The notes below the pieces were generated by a model, which was not told the origin of the DNA, did no database searches, and worked only from the letters and a program-made list of their open reading frames with translations. Made by a program: the position numbers and the translations under genes. From NCBI GenBank assembly GCA_019321725.1, contig CM033120.1, forward strand, positions 1,178,001-1,242,000: DNA of 64,000 nt, given 5' to 3'. How positions within the stretch are numbered: position 1 is the first letter of the stretch; the number at the start of each line of letters is the position of its first letter. Below are positions 1-11,480 of this stretch, in pieces. The stretch is from Paulownia fortunei (lineage: Eukaryota; Streptophyta; Magnoliopsida; Lamiales; Paulowniaceae).

Positions 1-534
1 TTCTATTGCATCATCTATTGTATTTTATTAATAATCCGTCACATGTAAAATTTATCCGTAAATTATATACATGAAAGAAAATCAATACTTATGTAATAGA
101 AGATACTATCCGAGTTATATTAATGTGATGACATTCATTAGAAGCCAAAATATCACTAAGTTAATTTCCATGATTAAATCAATTGATTAGGTGGTTGAGA
201 TGCTACTACCTTCACTTTTTTGCTTTTTTGAGTAAAGAATTAGCTAGATACCCTCTTAACTGGTTCTGCTTTTTAGGACATGGATAGTTATCAAGTGATG
301 ATTCTATGTTTGTCTTAGACGGCCCTCCTGATCAATGTTTAAAAACTTGAAACCAAAACGAGAAGTTCATATATATATTGAATAATAAATACTTGATGTT
401 GTTATTTCAATATAGTATTTCATCTGTAATTCTGATAGTTAGGTTATTACCACATGTCATGTAATGTCATAGTCCTTACATGGCGATTTTTATCATTGTA
501 AAATACCCTAAACTAATGTTGCCCCATACTGCAG
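1..534 (+). other. last intron of the WRKY gene (partial)
   Basis: The stretch is AT-rich, without coding signature, and ends in a polypyrimidine-poor but correct acceptor (ctgcag) directly before codons for Val-Gln-Arg-Cys. An intron at exactly this VQR position, inside the zinc-finger half of the WRKY domain, is known for plant WRKY groups IIa and IIb. The preceding exon with the WRKYGQK heptapeptide is not in the window, so the intron is longer than 534 bases. Confidence 0.8.
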
Positions 535-1227
535 GTTCAAAGATGTGCAGAGGACAGAAGCATCCTTGTAACGACCTACGAAGGCAATCACAACCATCCA
601 TTGCCTCCAGCAGCAATGTCTATGGCCTCAACAACATCATCGGCTGCAAGAATGCTTCTCTCAGGTTCAATGCCAAGTGCTGATGGCTTAATAAACTCAA
701 ATTTCCTAGCCAGGACACTCCTCCCTTGCTCCTCTAACATGGCCACCATTTCCGCCTCTGCGCCATTTCCCACTGTTACATTGGACCTAACACAATCCCC
801 CAACCCTTTACCATTTCCAAGATCCTCCAACCAGTTCCCATTCCCCTTCCCTAATGCACCTGCAGCCCTTCTGCCACAAATCCTCGGCCAGGCATTGTAC
901 AACCAGTCCAAGTTTTCTGGCCTACAAATGTCTCAAGAAATGGATCAAGGCACTCATCAACTACCACCTCTACTTCCATCCATGAAACAAGGGCAGCACA
1001 ACCAGTTGAACGACACTGCAAACGCCCTGGCAACCGATCCGAATTTCACTGCTGCTTTAGCAGCAGCCATCACCTCACTTGTAGGCGGTTCGAATCCGAA
1101 CAATGCCAACAATAATACCACCAATTTGGCAACCACTACCAGCAACAACAATGGCAGTGTGAACACCAACAACAATAACACCAATGGCAACAATAAACTC
1201 AGCAGCTCAAGCTATCCAGTTAACTGA
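535..1227 (+). CDS. WRKY transcription factor, group IIb, last exon (partial gene)
   Basis: This is the 3' exon of a nuclear DNA-binding transcription factor that recognises W-box promoter elements. It opens with the second half of the WRKY domain ([20 protein letters not shown]), including the HNH end of the C2H2 zinc finger. The conserved group IIb continuation follows: PLPPAA, then a segment rich in Met, Ala, Ser and Thr and the [12 protein letters not shown] block. The C-terminal half has the LDLTQ and [18 protein letters not shown] blocks and the [14 protein letters not shown] block typical of the WRKY6/31/42-like subgroup, and ends in an Asn/Thr/Ser-rich tail and a TGA stop. The 230 codons visible are uninterrupted and the acceptor is consensus, so this looks like the end of a functional gene. 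Family members act in stress, senescence and nutrient responses; the specific role here is unknown. The WRKYGQK exon and promoter lie left of the window. Confidence 0.93.
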   Translation, partial: VQRCAEDRSILVTTYEGNHNHPLPPAAMSMASTTSSAARMLLSGSMPSADGLINSNFLARTLLPCSSNMATISASAPFPTVTLDLTQSPNPLPFPRSSNQFPFPFPNAPAALLPQILGQALYNQSKFSGLQMSQEMDQGTHQLPPLLPSMKQGQHNQLNDTANALATDPNFTAALAAAITSLVGGSNPNNANNNTTNLATTTSNNNGSVNTNNNNTNGNNKLSSSSYPVN

Positions 1228-1341
1228 TCAAAGTACTCTTTCATATATGCCAATATATATAATTTTTTTTGGAGGGTTCTCTTTTGTTTTCCATTTTACC
1301 TCCAACTAGACCTTAAAAAGATTGAAATCATACATGTCACA

Positions 1342-1388
1342 TTTCTTTCTTTCTTTCTTTCTTTGTTTCTTTGTTTCTTTGTTTCTTC
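1342..1388 (+). repeat. (TTTC)n / (TTTG)n microsatellite
   Basis: Six perfect TTTC units run into TTTG-TTTC units. It lies about 115 bases past the WRKY stop, probably in its 3' UTR, so alleles may differ in length. Confidence 0.85.
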
Positions 1389-2049
1389 ATTTCAATAATG
1401 TAATCCAAGATTGATGTAGACAAAAAAGGAAGTACATGACATAAAAGAGGTGTTTGTTTTTGTATGGATCCGGAATTTTGAGGATAGTTGTGCAAGTCTT
1501 CTGTATTCTTGTAGATTTTGTCAATGCCCTTTTGTATAATTCTCCGCGTTAAGCCAAAAATTGGAAGAAAAAACATTAGCAAGAGATGAGATGAAAACGT
1601 AGGCAGGGTTGAACTTTTGCTTCCTTGGAGTTTATGGCATGTTGCATGTGGTCTGGTATTTTTTCTAAGTCCTATTCCAATGGCAAGTTAAGACAGGAGT
1701 CAATAATACCGTCTCAAAGTTGTGTGGAAATTGGAAGACTTGAGAGAGAATGAGAGATTTTGAATTATTGTCTTAATTGAATTTTGTTTTTTCAGATTTT
1801 GACCCCACTAATCGAATAGGAGTGGTTGAAGAATGACAATTAACACCATTATATCCATACTATATATTCCATATAATCTTTGTCGGGTATTTAAATGATA
1901 AATAAATATTTAATTTTAATAAGATACTTATTCATTATTTATATATTTATTATATTATTCATATGATGTAGTTTCTCAAAAATCAAGGTAACACCAAATT
2001 AAACTGTACATGTTTTAAAAACCAAATGAGAGGTAATAGAATAGGATAT

Positions 2050-2068
2050 GGGGTGGGAGGGGTTGGGG
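2050..2068 (+). other. G-quadruplex-type G-rich tract
   Basis: Four runs of three or four G are separated by loops of one or two bases (GGGG T GGG A GGGG TT GGGG). This meets the classical intramolecular G-quadruplex pattern with very short loops. It stands out in an otherwise AT-rich spacer. No gene is attached to it; it may be a scrap of a GC-rich transposon. Confidence 0.6.
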
Positions 2069-4004
2069 CGAGTTTATTCAATCCCTCATCATGTCTTGCT
2101 AATAGTTTCACAACTGCCTCATTTGACCTGGAAATTGTAATAGAAAATTTAAAATTATATATTTTTTTTATACTTTTAGTATTTTTTAATATTTTATTTA
2201 ATATATCTATGTATAATATCGAGTATATATTCGAATCCAATATATATTAAAACTATATTTAATATATTTAATGTGCATATATATTATATAAGATGAAATA
2301 ATAAATACGTTTTAAAGAAAGGAATCAATTATTTATGGGTAATGTTTCTTGTTTTTTTCCTTTTCTTAATAGAGATATTATTTGCGCATGTCCACATCAT
2401 TTTGAAATTTGTTATCTCTTAATTAGCAGAAGGAATTGGAAAATGGCCATGACAGATCAATAAATCAAAGAACACTAAACAAAATAAATTTTATTTACAA
2501 CTAGACTAGTTAAAACAAAAACAAAAAAATAAAATAAAAAATGTCATTGATAATTCAGGAGTCTCTGAATAATGTGCAAATATTTACAGAACAAAGTACA
2601 CAACACCCCATGAACTTGAATAATATGCAAAAATTTATAGGGTCTATGTGAGCCTATCTTGTAGAGTAATCTATTGAAATTTGAGAGTATCACGTGATCG
2701 TTATCGACAAGTCTAAAATTTAAGATTATTTTAGTTACAGTTTTATATTAAAAAAAAATACAGATTCTATCTATTCAAAAATTAAAATTTAAGTGATAGG
2801 GGTATTTTCATCTTTGCGACATTACATCCTTATCAAGTGCCAAGAAGCGACACAAGCATGATAATTTCTTTTAGAAAAAATTATAGACGTTTTTCATATG
2901 AAAATAAAAACGTTCTTTTAATAATGTATTTAAGTAATTGGGTGCTACCCAAAATAAAGTGGGTAATTGGGCTTGGGCCAATATGCCTTCATGATATATT
3001 CAAAGTCCTCTTGGTTGGGAGTTTCACATGTCTAATTTAATTAAACTTGTATAGAATTGTTTTCGGAATTTTAACCAAGAGTTAGGCGCCATAAAAAGCA
3101 AAAAAAAAATAATAACCAAAACTCGTCCCGGAGCTGGTAGCAGCTGTCTGTTGTGCTTTAGAAAGTTGTACCTTGAACTGGCAGATTTGTACTGTTTTTT
3201 CCCAAAATTCTCCCTAACCATGAACAAAACAATTCTACAAAAAATATTTTAACACTTTAGGATTGCTATTGATTTCATGCGAAATATTAAAGTGTTAAAA
3301 ATTCAATTATTAGACTATTTTGCTGCATAAAGCTTGTTTATGCATGATGGTTTTGAATGTCCCATTGACAGCTTGCACATATTAATGAATTTCCATCAAT
3401 TTCTCAAAATCATTTTAACCTTCTAAACTTGTTATTCTATCAATATTTGTTGGATTTCAGTAGGAGAAACTAATTTATTTATGGATTACATGGCATAAAA
3501 ATGTTGCTTTTGCATAGAATGTGATACCTTTAATCATAACCATGAAATAACTTACTATTTTTTGCCAAAAAAAAAAAGATTATGAAGACAATTGAGTGGC
3601 CCGAAACTTGATAAGTTTTCTTATGTTTTTGTCTTTAAAGCTTAAAATTTCATGCGCATATACTATAAGAACAAAGAGGTACTGTAATAAAAAATCTAGC
3701 CTATCTATTAATACCAATTCATATAACCGCAAGAAAACCTTCTCAAATATACATATATATAACCATAAGAAATAATGGTTTTCACAGGTACAAATAGAAT
3801 TAGCGTTATTAGAAAAATTAAGAGTTATACTAGAAGTCACTAGATTTCGAGTGAACAAAATTAGGAAATAGAGATATTAGAAAATGAGTGAAAAGCACTT
3901 TTCTTAAATTTAATTAAACTGACAAAAATTTCATATAATTATAGCTTATGAGGATAATTATTATATCCATATATATGATATTAATATAAGAAAACTGGCT
4001 AGGG

Positions 4005-4170
4005 TAGGGTTTGGCACATCAAGCATGGGCTTGTGGCCTTAAAATAGTTTCCACTGCCTACAGTTCAAAGATAGAGTGTTTTAAAAGTTGAAATGGGTCG
4101 TAGAATTTTTGGCATATACTTAGGGTATGACCAATTGGGATTTTGGCTCATCTTGGGGACTTAAACTCAT
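4005..4170 (+). repeat. dispersed repeat, copy 1 (copy 2 near 10940-11130)
   Basis: Shares in order the blocks gggcttgtgg, cttaaaatagtt, a cca/gt-rich stretch, gttgaa, tgggtcgta, tttttgg, atatact and tatgaccaatt with a stretch near 10.94-11.13 kb. Divergence is considerable. This is probably a fragment of an old gypsy LTR. Confidence 0.6.
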
Positions 4171-4385
4171 GGTTATGTAATGAATGTATGTTTGTTTGTT
4201 GACTTGGGATAATTTGACCCTGTCTACGATTTTCTCTGTTATTAGTTCTTGGTTCTATTGGTTCTATTGGGGCATGACAGTAGCCACCGCCGTTCATGCC
4301 TCATTTGCTTCTCCCGTAAGCCTTGTTGAGTTGGTGTCATGGGATTAGAGTTATTGTATCTCAATTTCAAATTTTGGGAAGAACT

Positions 4386-4388
4386 TAA

Positions 4389-4419
<31 letters not shown>
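4386..4419 (+). repeat. (AAAAC)n microsatellite
   Basis: About five or six uninterrupted aaaac units. Confidence 0.85.
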
Positions 4420-4931
4420 TGAAGGCCACTGTGCACTTCTCTCAGTGTTTTTGGTGTTCTCCCTGACATCATTACAAAACACCTCCCAACATGTTATAAA
4501 AATGACTCATTTTGAGTCAATTTCTAAAGAATGTTTATGGAAACAACTTCCATTCAAAGCATTTCCGTTTTTTGTGGTTTTTGTGCTGAAAAACAGATGG
4601 TGGCTAAAACATGATATACAAACATGGCCTAGAAATCCTTTAGAAATAAAGAAACTTTAGGTGATAGAGTTATATTTACATCTAAATATTGATAACATTC
4701 AATATCAATGGCGCATACATAATCAATAATCAACTCAAAATTGACATATCTCAAATTTTAATTTTTTGGACATGACCAGATTTGGGATGGGTTATGAGTA
4801 TTGGCCAAACCATCCTAAACAGACTCAAAATCTATCTTGTGTATATATATAAGTAGATTATCATAGACACGCATGCTAAAATATGTATATCCACCCACAT
4901 TTAGGCTTAATTATAAAGTTGGTCCTATAAC

Positions 4932-7345
4932 TACTACAACAAATTTATTTTTTAGTAACGAAATTTTTCGTCGCTAATATTTCATATGTTGTCGCTAATG
5001 TGTATCAACAATGAAAAAATTCATTGCAAAGGTCATTGTTATAAGCACGTCGCTACTTCCATTAGCGATGATATTGTACAACTTCGTCGCTAAGTTAGCG
5101 ACAAACTAAAGCCGCCGACTCTTTGAAAAAAGGTTCATCGTTAACTAATTACGAAAATTTAAAAAAATAAATAAATTTATCTTAATAACGAAAACTGCAT
5201 TATATTTCGTCGCTAAATTCATAAAAAAAAATATATATATCTTAGTGGCGAGTTTGTAAGTTTCGTCGCTAAAGGGGCAAATTTTTATTTTTATTTTTAA
5301 AAAGAAAAACTGTTAGGGACGAAATAGTTTGATTTCGTCATTAATATTAAATATTTTTTTTATTTTGATCATTACCCCTATTTTTCAACCCACAACAATA
5401 CTAACCACAATTACAATAATCACAACCACAACCACAAATACAATAATAAAACAAACATTAAGCTTCAACCCATTCAATACGATAAAATTACACATTAAAC
5501 ATATATATAATAAAATATCTAATATACACATTAAACAAAATACAATCACATATACTTAAACTACATTATGATTGTGGAGGTGGTTGAGGTGGGGGTGTTG
5601 GAGCTGAGGAGGATAGGGGCTGTTGGATGAGCAAATGTAGTAAACCAGAAGCTATCCTCTGAAGCCTACATCATCACAAAATGATCGACCTTCATCGCTT
5701 GTAATTCAACTTCGGTGCTTTGTAGCTCATTCTATGTGGACTTGCTCTCTAAGTTCTGTATTTGTTGCTCTGGATGATAATGCATCAGAAGAAATAGGTC
5801 TGAGAGGTTTAGGCCCATTTCGAAGCCTACGTATATACCCTGAATATGTACCGGGGACCTGATCACACACTCTATCTGCAATTTGTATGTCGTCCCCAAT
5901 ATTTGTCTGATTCTATGTCTCTCAGTATTCATCTCGAAATCGCACCATCTCATCCTAAAATCAATAAATATGTTAAAAACTGAAATATATAGTTTAAAAC
6001 AAATTGGAAAGAAACAACAAAATTCAATACTTACATATGCTCTCTCACCTCTCTCTCATATCTAGCCTTTCGTAGAGCTGTACTGTGTTTTATTAAAGAC
6101 GATGATTCGATCTTTTCTGCTAGATCAATTGGCATGCAAATAAAGTTGAATCAAATAATTATTTCATTAAAATTAAATAATTTATACTTACATCATCGTA
6201 ACTATATTGCAGAAAGGATTTGAACCTCCGCAATAATTATATAGTAACTTAGTACGATTTGCGGAGTTTATTTCTGAACATTTCTGCAAAACAGAATTAA
6301 TTTGTAAGAATTTAAGTTTAATTACAAAATGTAAGATTTAATTAAGTTATATAACTACATATATCCCTTTTTAAATGAATTTACTTAAAATAAACTAATT
6401 AGTTGTGTTCTCATTGGATTATTTATATTTCTAATTTTCTGTAATCAATTTATAAAATAAGTTATATTTCTAGTTTCTCTAATAGTTGTTGGCTTAAAAT
6501 AATTGCAAGCATCATTGTTATATATGAAGTGAAATGTTCTATTAAAAAAAAGAAATTAAAGTGAAAAATTTCGATGATTATGGTATTATATAGGTTTTTT
6601 TTCTCGAGAAATGTTCAAATACGTAATTTATTGTACAAACATGTTAAAAATAAATTAAATACAATTAATATATCTAAACCAAAGCTTACAACTTAAGAGA
6701 ACAAATCAAACACTATTAGCAGATATAAGATTAAATAATATTAGCTCCTAAGATCAAATAGTCAAACAATGTGTTTTAATTAAGTTAATTAGCTAAAACT
6801 TAGAATCTATTAATATAAAAACTACCTTAAATTCATCATACTCAAGCAACCTAGACAGATACTCTCAATTCGTCGAAGTTTCATAAAAATCCCCGAGCAT
6901 TTGTTGTAATCTATCATCCCAAGATAGGTGTATAAGACTCTTGTAATATTTGTGTATTTTCTAGCGGTGATCGCGATATCGGGCTAAATGTAGTACTTGG
7001 CGATAAAATCCTATTTTCTTCGCAAACTTGATCAAAAAATTTAAAAATTTAATTATTTTTAGCAACGACAACAAAAACTTTTGTCGCTTAGTGTAAACCT
7101 TAGCAACGAAAGGCAAAATTTGGCGTTAAGATTATTTTAAAAAATAAAATTTAAATCATATTTAGCGAAGATATTTGATTTTCGTCGCTAAGTTATAAAA
7201 AAAATTTAATTATTATTAACAGGGAACATTCGCATTTCGCCGCTAACTTTAATTAATTTATTTTTTTTTCTGAATGTTAGTGTCGAGTTTTTGTTGTTCG
7301 TAGTTAACATTGAATGTTAACCACAATTTATAGTTTCGTCGGTAA
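4932..7345 (-). mobile_element. decayed CACTA (En/Spm-type) DNA transposon
   Basis: The left edge reads tactacaacaaa, one base away from the canonical CACTACAACAAA terminus. Both ends (about 4969-5330 and 7065-7340) carry many copies, in both orientations, of a motif close to ttcgtcgctaa. Such clusters of subterminal repeats are the usual landmark of plant CACTA elements, where they bind the TNPA-like protein. Between them lie remains of a transposase-associated gene on the minus strand. A matching right-hand terminus and the 3-bp target duplication were not found, so the right limit is approximate. The element lacks the large TNPD-like transposase and is non-autonomous. Confidence 0.72.
5570..6283 (-). 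pseudogene. CACTA-associated plant transposase gene (Ptta/En/Spm type), broken
   Basis: Exon-like blocks with good splice sites can be read on the minus strand. The block at 6283-6192 follows a ttttgcag acceptor, ends before gtaagt, and encodes KCSEINSANRTKLLYNYCGG then SNPF. This matches the conserved N-x-x-NR-x-K-x-x-Y...GGS-x-x-F signature of plant Ptta/En/Spm proteins. A second block (6116-6035) again ends before gtaagt. A third, starting at 5954, contains GTYSGYIRRLRNGPKP, the family's second signature. Heptad-like and Pro/Thr-rich C-terminal sequence follows down to about 5570. Several in-frame stops and frame changes show it is dead. In intact elements this protein binds the subterminal repeats and assists transposition. 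Exon 1 probably lies near 6840-7030 but is too decayed to define. Confidence 0.68.
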
Positions 7346-7374
7346 ATATTTTGTCTCAATTTTATATTTTTCTT

Positions 7375-7600
7375 TTAGTCTTCTAAAAATATGGGGTAGC
7401 AATTTAAGGAGAAAAAATTAAAAAAATATAACATATTGATGACAAAATTGATCAAAAATTGAAATTTTGTCGGAATTACGTACATGATGACCGGGCACAT
7501 GAGCCATTAATTTGGGAATTTTTGATTTTCCAATGAAACTATCCTAGGTGGACAAAGTTAATCCTACATGGGATGGCACGAACGCTGAGTTGGAATGAAT
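7375..7600 (-). repeat. inverted-repeat arm (partner 11575-11800, also 42150-42360)
   Basis: Read on the minus strand, the segment shares long blocks with the two plus-strand partners: a tgatcaattttrtc stretch, then tccttaaattgctaccc, then tttttaga, plus a ccaactcag/ccaattcag block and a cacgt-like block at the other end. Arms of over 200 bases about 4.2 kb apart in opposite orientation could be long terminal inverted repeats of a Mutator-like element, or independent copies of one dispersed repeat. Confidence 0.5.
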
Positions 7601-7629
7601 ATATCATGTGGACTCAATGACATGGCACT

Positions 7630-8960
7630 ATCCAGCCCATCTATTTTTGTTTTTCTTCTCCTCCTCAATACCTCCACCACCCATTCCTCACCAAAGCAAA
7701 TCCCCATTGTCAGGTAGAAGAAAGGCGAAGGAACAGGCCTATGAAAGGAACCTTGTTCTCAAAACCTCCACCCCACCCCCATCCCACTTCGCACCCCCCC
7801 CCCAAGCAAATCGCCATTGTCGGGGTAGAAGTAAAGGCGAAGGAATTTTAGGCCTGTGAGGATGGGAAAATTGTAGGTGAAAGGGGAAGGGAAAAAACGA
7901 ACCGAACGAAGGGGTGCATATAAGAGGATATGAAGGGGGGTTCGGAGGCGTTGGGATAAAAGAAGATGGATAATGAAGAACACATCTCCTATTATTTGGG
8001 TTTGGAGGGCGTTTTCCGATGGGGCTTAGTATGGTTGGTAGGTGGTGGTTGTTGTGGTTGTGGTGGTGGGGGTGCAGGGGAGAAGAAGGAGAAAAGAAAA
8101 AATGGAAAAGGAAAATAAAAGAAAATTATTATTTAATTATTTATTTTTTAATTCCTTTACTTCATTATACTTTAAAAATAGTTAATTAGTTAGATTTTTT
8201 CCCTAATTCATAAGTAATTCGTTGACTAATTAAAATTTAGAAAAAATGGAATAAACATAGAAATATTACTATTATAATACTATGTTTTATTTTTATTATA
8301 GTTTTTAATTTTCTAATCATGTATATTCTAAAATAGCTAATATTATTTTTTTATCATATTTTTTGTTAATTATATTCTTAAAACAATTAATGTTTAATTT
8401 TTACCTCTAATTGATGCTTAATTAGTTAAGTAATTAAAAATTAATTTGTAATTTAATTATATTAGTTAAAGTTATTCATTAATGTCAAAAATTAAGATAA
8501 ATTAATTAGGAATTAAAAATATATTTTTATTATTTTTAATTTATTTTGTAAAATAATTAATGTTGAATTTTTACTCCCAATTGATGATTAATTAGTTAAT
8601 TAAATAAAAATTAATTTATAATTGAATTATCATAATTAAAGTTATTCATTATGTGTTAAAAATTAAAATAAATCAATTAAGAATTAAATAAAAATATTTT
8701 GCATCATTTTTTATTTATTTTGTATAATAATTAATGTTGAATTGTTACTCCTCAATTGATGATTAATTAGTTAATTAATTAAAAATTAATTTTGTAATTG
8801 AATTATTAATCAAAGTTATTCATTAAGTGTTAAAAATTTATAATAAATTAAAAATAATTCAAAATATTTTATTTTTAATTATTTTTAATTTATATATTTT
8901 ATGTTGAATTATTTTTAATTTATTTTGTAAAATATTAACAAAGAAAAACAAATGAATACA
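7630..8960 (+). repeat. long duplicated segment, copy 1 (copy 2 at 40806-42060)
   Basis: Base-for-base similarity with the second copy starts at aagcctatgaaaggaacc-type sequence and continues through a G-rich GGT/GTT tract and a long AT-rich tail. This copy has an extra internal duplication of roughly 100 bases around the gccattgtc...aggcgaaggaa block, at 7655-7750 and 7805-7855. Small indels separate the copies. No coding potential was recognised; the short frames here run through C-rich or T-rich low-complexity sequence. Confidence 0.8.
8385..8900 (+). repeat. AT-rich minisatellite, unit about 170-174 bp
   Basis: The phrase aattaatgtt(g/t)aatt...aattgatg(a/c)ttaattagtta recurs at about 8385, 8555 and 8729, each time followed by the same order of smaller words (aattgaatta, gttattcatta, gtgttaaaaatt). 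This makes three full units and a degenerate fourth. The same array exists in the duplicate near 41536-42050, so it existed before the duplication. Confidence 0.75.
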
Positions 8961-8974
8961 GAAATGACGTTTGT

Positions 8975-10750
8975 GCGTATACCCAACAATTTGCAATATG
9001 ATGTTTGTACTTCCTAGAAACTAACCATAAGATCAGCCATTGTTAGAAATATAGTTGAAGTTGTCGATTATTACAGAAAAATGACTTTAGATGATGAATT
9101 TTGTGTGTGAGATTGAGATCACTTGACATTTATACAACTCAATTTTTTTAGTTTTGTTTTTTTTATCTTTTCACATCTTGGTTTTATTATATGAATTCCT
9201 TATAGATTTAAGTAATGTGATTAAAATGTTACAAACTTTTCAAATTTTCATGATAAATTTCACTCACTTCACCATAATAAGATACAAGTTGAAAAAAGTG
9301 TATTATCGTAAGATCATCGTTGTTGATTTTTAAGAAATACTAACTAAAATCTTTTAAGTTCTTAGCATAGGAACTAATTTTTCATATATTTTTGCCATGC
9401 CATTTCCAGAAATTAAAAAAATAATAAATAAATAAAATTGGAAAGTATCTTCCGATTACGTATTTCAGAGATGTCTTGTATGATATTTTTATCGTTTTAT
9501 TTTTCGTTTGGCAGGAGAATTATTATTAAAAGTAATTATAAAATAAAATTTCTCATATTCAAAATTATCAGGCTGTAATGCTCGTTTGTACAAATAGAAT
9601 CCAAAACAAAATAGAGTTCACAGTAATTTATTTCTTCTGTTTTTTTATTCGTGCATTCGAAAATACACCCCACCAATCAATGCTTGTATATGAATGCACA
9701 AAATACACCAATTAAATCAAATACAATTCTGTGTTTGTGTTGCTGGTAAACTTCATGAGAAAGGTGAGCTGCCTTTGTTTTTTTTTTTTTGTTTTTGTTT
9801 TTTGGATTTGAAGGCAAAAAAAGCACATAAAACTTATACCTTATTTTGCTCAAGTTTTGTGTTGATGCTATTCCTCCTGGTATGAGTTTGTGCATCCTAG
9901 CATTTTCAAAACCTTAAAAAATGAAGTCATTTATGTGCATCAAAGCCTTGTTTTTTAAAATCTGTCTTGCAAATTTTATTTTGACTGAACTAACTGATTC
10001 CTCAAAAATAATTTCGCTCATTTTGGGATTGGTTATTCACCTTGATAGGTGAGCCCAAAACACATAATAAATGAGAATTTACACGGTCATTGACAAATTT
10101 TGAGAATGGTGAGAAAATGATCTACAAAAAAGTATATCAACAAACTTACATAGGCATGACAAAAAATGAAATTTTTTTGGATAAAATAAAAATAGCAAAA
10201 AAGAATACTTAGCTCAATATATTTGTACGTGCAATGTACGTGCTCTTATTATTTTAGAAATGATTAATTTTATATGAGAAGAAATAAAACATAACTTGTT
10301 CTGTAGGGAAAGAAGATCGAAAAACAAGTTTTTGATATGAACTTAAATGTGCCCAAAAGTGATGAAATGCAAAGTATGAGAGATCAAGAGATTTTCTATG
10401 GATATGGGAGTGACAACCGAAACGTTAGTTCAAGTGACGATGAACAACCAAGGAAAAAGAGGTACCATCGCTACACTTCATCTCAAATCCAGGAACTCGA
10501 AGCGTGAGTTGTAATTAATTCTTAGAGTTTTCATAAAATCTAAATTTGATTAGAATTTCTTCTTTTTGAATTCGCGTAGCTTGTTTATCTTTTAGGTGGG
10601 TGAATTATGAGCACGTTTTCTTAAAATAAAAAAAAGGTTCTAAAAGGTATCGTACTCAAAGGTATTTTTTTTTTCTTCTGTACATTTTTTTGCTACCACA
10701 AAAAATAAAAAATGCTTGGCATTAGGGACAGAGCCCAATGTCCCAAACAA
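8975..10750 (+). repeat. HD-Zip IV repeat unit A (5' flank, introns and one exon)
   Basis: Holds a chain of blocks found in the same order in three other places (units B, C and D). These are a cccaacaatttgcaatatgatg block, a tcacatcttggttttatt block, and acaccccaccaatcaatg. Then come gtgtttgtgttgctggtaaa, cttcatgagaaaggtgag, a long T tract and atgagtttgtgcatcctagc. The chain leads into an HD-Zip IV exon. The order suggests the promoter, leader exon and first intron of the gene, with gtaaac or gtgag as possible old donor sites. Unit A ends soon after the exon in unrelated repeat sequence. Confidence 0.7.
10307..10503 (+). pseudogene. HD-Zip class IV fragment A: one exon with the start of the homeodomain
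   Basis: An open exon between an acceptor (ctgtag) and a consensus donor (gtgagt) encodes an acidic N-terminal part (VPKSDEMQSMRDQEIFYGYG...) followed by QPRKKRYHRYTSSQIQELEA. That is the N-terminal arm and first-helix start of a class IV HD-Zip homeodomain (GL2/PDF2/ANL2-like), proteins that control epidermal cell fate. In family members the exon joins one encoding the remaining homeodomain helices; here an unrelated repeat follows and no such exon is present. The reading frame itself is undamaged. It is called a pseudogene because the remainder of the roughly 700-residue protein, including the START domain, is absent. Confidence 0.8.
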
Positions 10751-11480
10751 ATTTTAGTCTTGAGTTAATATCAAGTGTTCCTGATAGTATATTTATGAAT
10801 TGTTGGAGTTATTTTACATGGAATGTGATTGTATTTATAATTGAGTTATTTCAATTGTACTAATCGTGCAACTACTTGATTGAAAATTGTGATTGATTGA
10901 GTATCCGGTCTAAGTGTCTAGCATGGCTAGGGGCTAAGGTTCACCCCTAAAAGAATGGGCTTGTGGTCTTAAAATAGTTCCTGCTGCCAACTCCGACCAT
11001 CCAAAGATGGAGTTTTCTAAGGGTTGAAGTGGGTCGTAAAAATTTTGGTATATACTCGATGTATGACCAATTAGACTTCGCGAGCCCAAACGGGGAGGTA
11101 TAAGGTTTTGGCTTTTAAACCCATTGCTTAGGGGTGATAAGAAGAAGCATTGTGACCTAAAGAGTTATAAAGTGAATAACATCGGACGCGGTGTTTATTG
11201 CTAAAATGGCATATTGAAAATATTATTGATATTATAGCTACCTATTGCTTATGTGTACATTGTTACTTAAATTGTTGAATTTGATAGATTTATGAAATCA
11301 ATGTCATTTGTCTTTATAACTACTCCACTGTATTAGGATTTTTGAGTAAATAACTAATGAATGGAATCGTTGAGTACCCCATCTCAAAAAAATTAAAAAT
11401 TATAATTGTAAACACACACTTACTCTGAGTAATAGCTCACGTTTTTATTTTTTTCCCACTAGAGTATGAGTGTACAGATG
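10751..11480 (+). repeat. old LTR-like insertion between HD-Zip units A and B
   Basis: Neither HD-Zip unit contains this stretch at the matching place. It carries copy 2 of the dispersed repeat seen at 4.0 kb (about 10940-11130). Its layout, with a long AT-rich run and no protein frame, resembles a degraded gypsy LTR. No TG...CA ends or target duplication could be fixed. Confidence 0.4.

Larger units (their letters stand above)
1228..4931. other. gene-poor spacer downstream of WRKY
   Basis: The first few hundred bases are the likely WRKY 3' UTR and terminator region, T-rich with a tetranucleotide repeat. The remainder is AT-rich with short chance frames only and no protein similarity that I recognise. 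It holds a G-quadruplex-type G tract, an (AAAAC)n tract and one dispersed repeat shared with about 10.9 kb, listed separately. Confidence 0.6.

Noticed and set aside
957..1193. Leu/Val-rich minus-strand frame
   Set aside because: It is the reverse strand of the Asn-rich codons of the WRKY exon; antisense of AAC/AAT reads as GTT/ATT-type hydrophobic codons.
5329..5559. Thr/Ile-rich frame
   Set aside because: Low-complexity aca/ata sequence inside the CACTA remnant with no domain and no conserved start.
7608..7859. Pro/Ser-rich frame
   Set aside because: Runs through C-rich tracts that differ by indels in the duplicate at 40.8 kb; no conservation of frame.
8385..8900. CRISPR-like array of regular repeats
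   Set aside because: The repeats are 170-bp AT-rich tandem units without constant repeat/variable spacer structure, in a plant genome.
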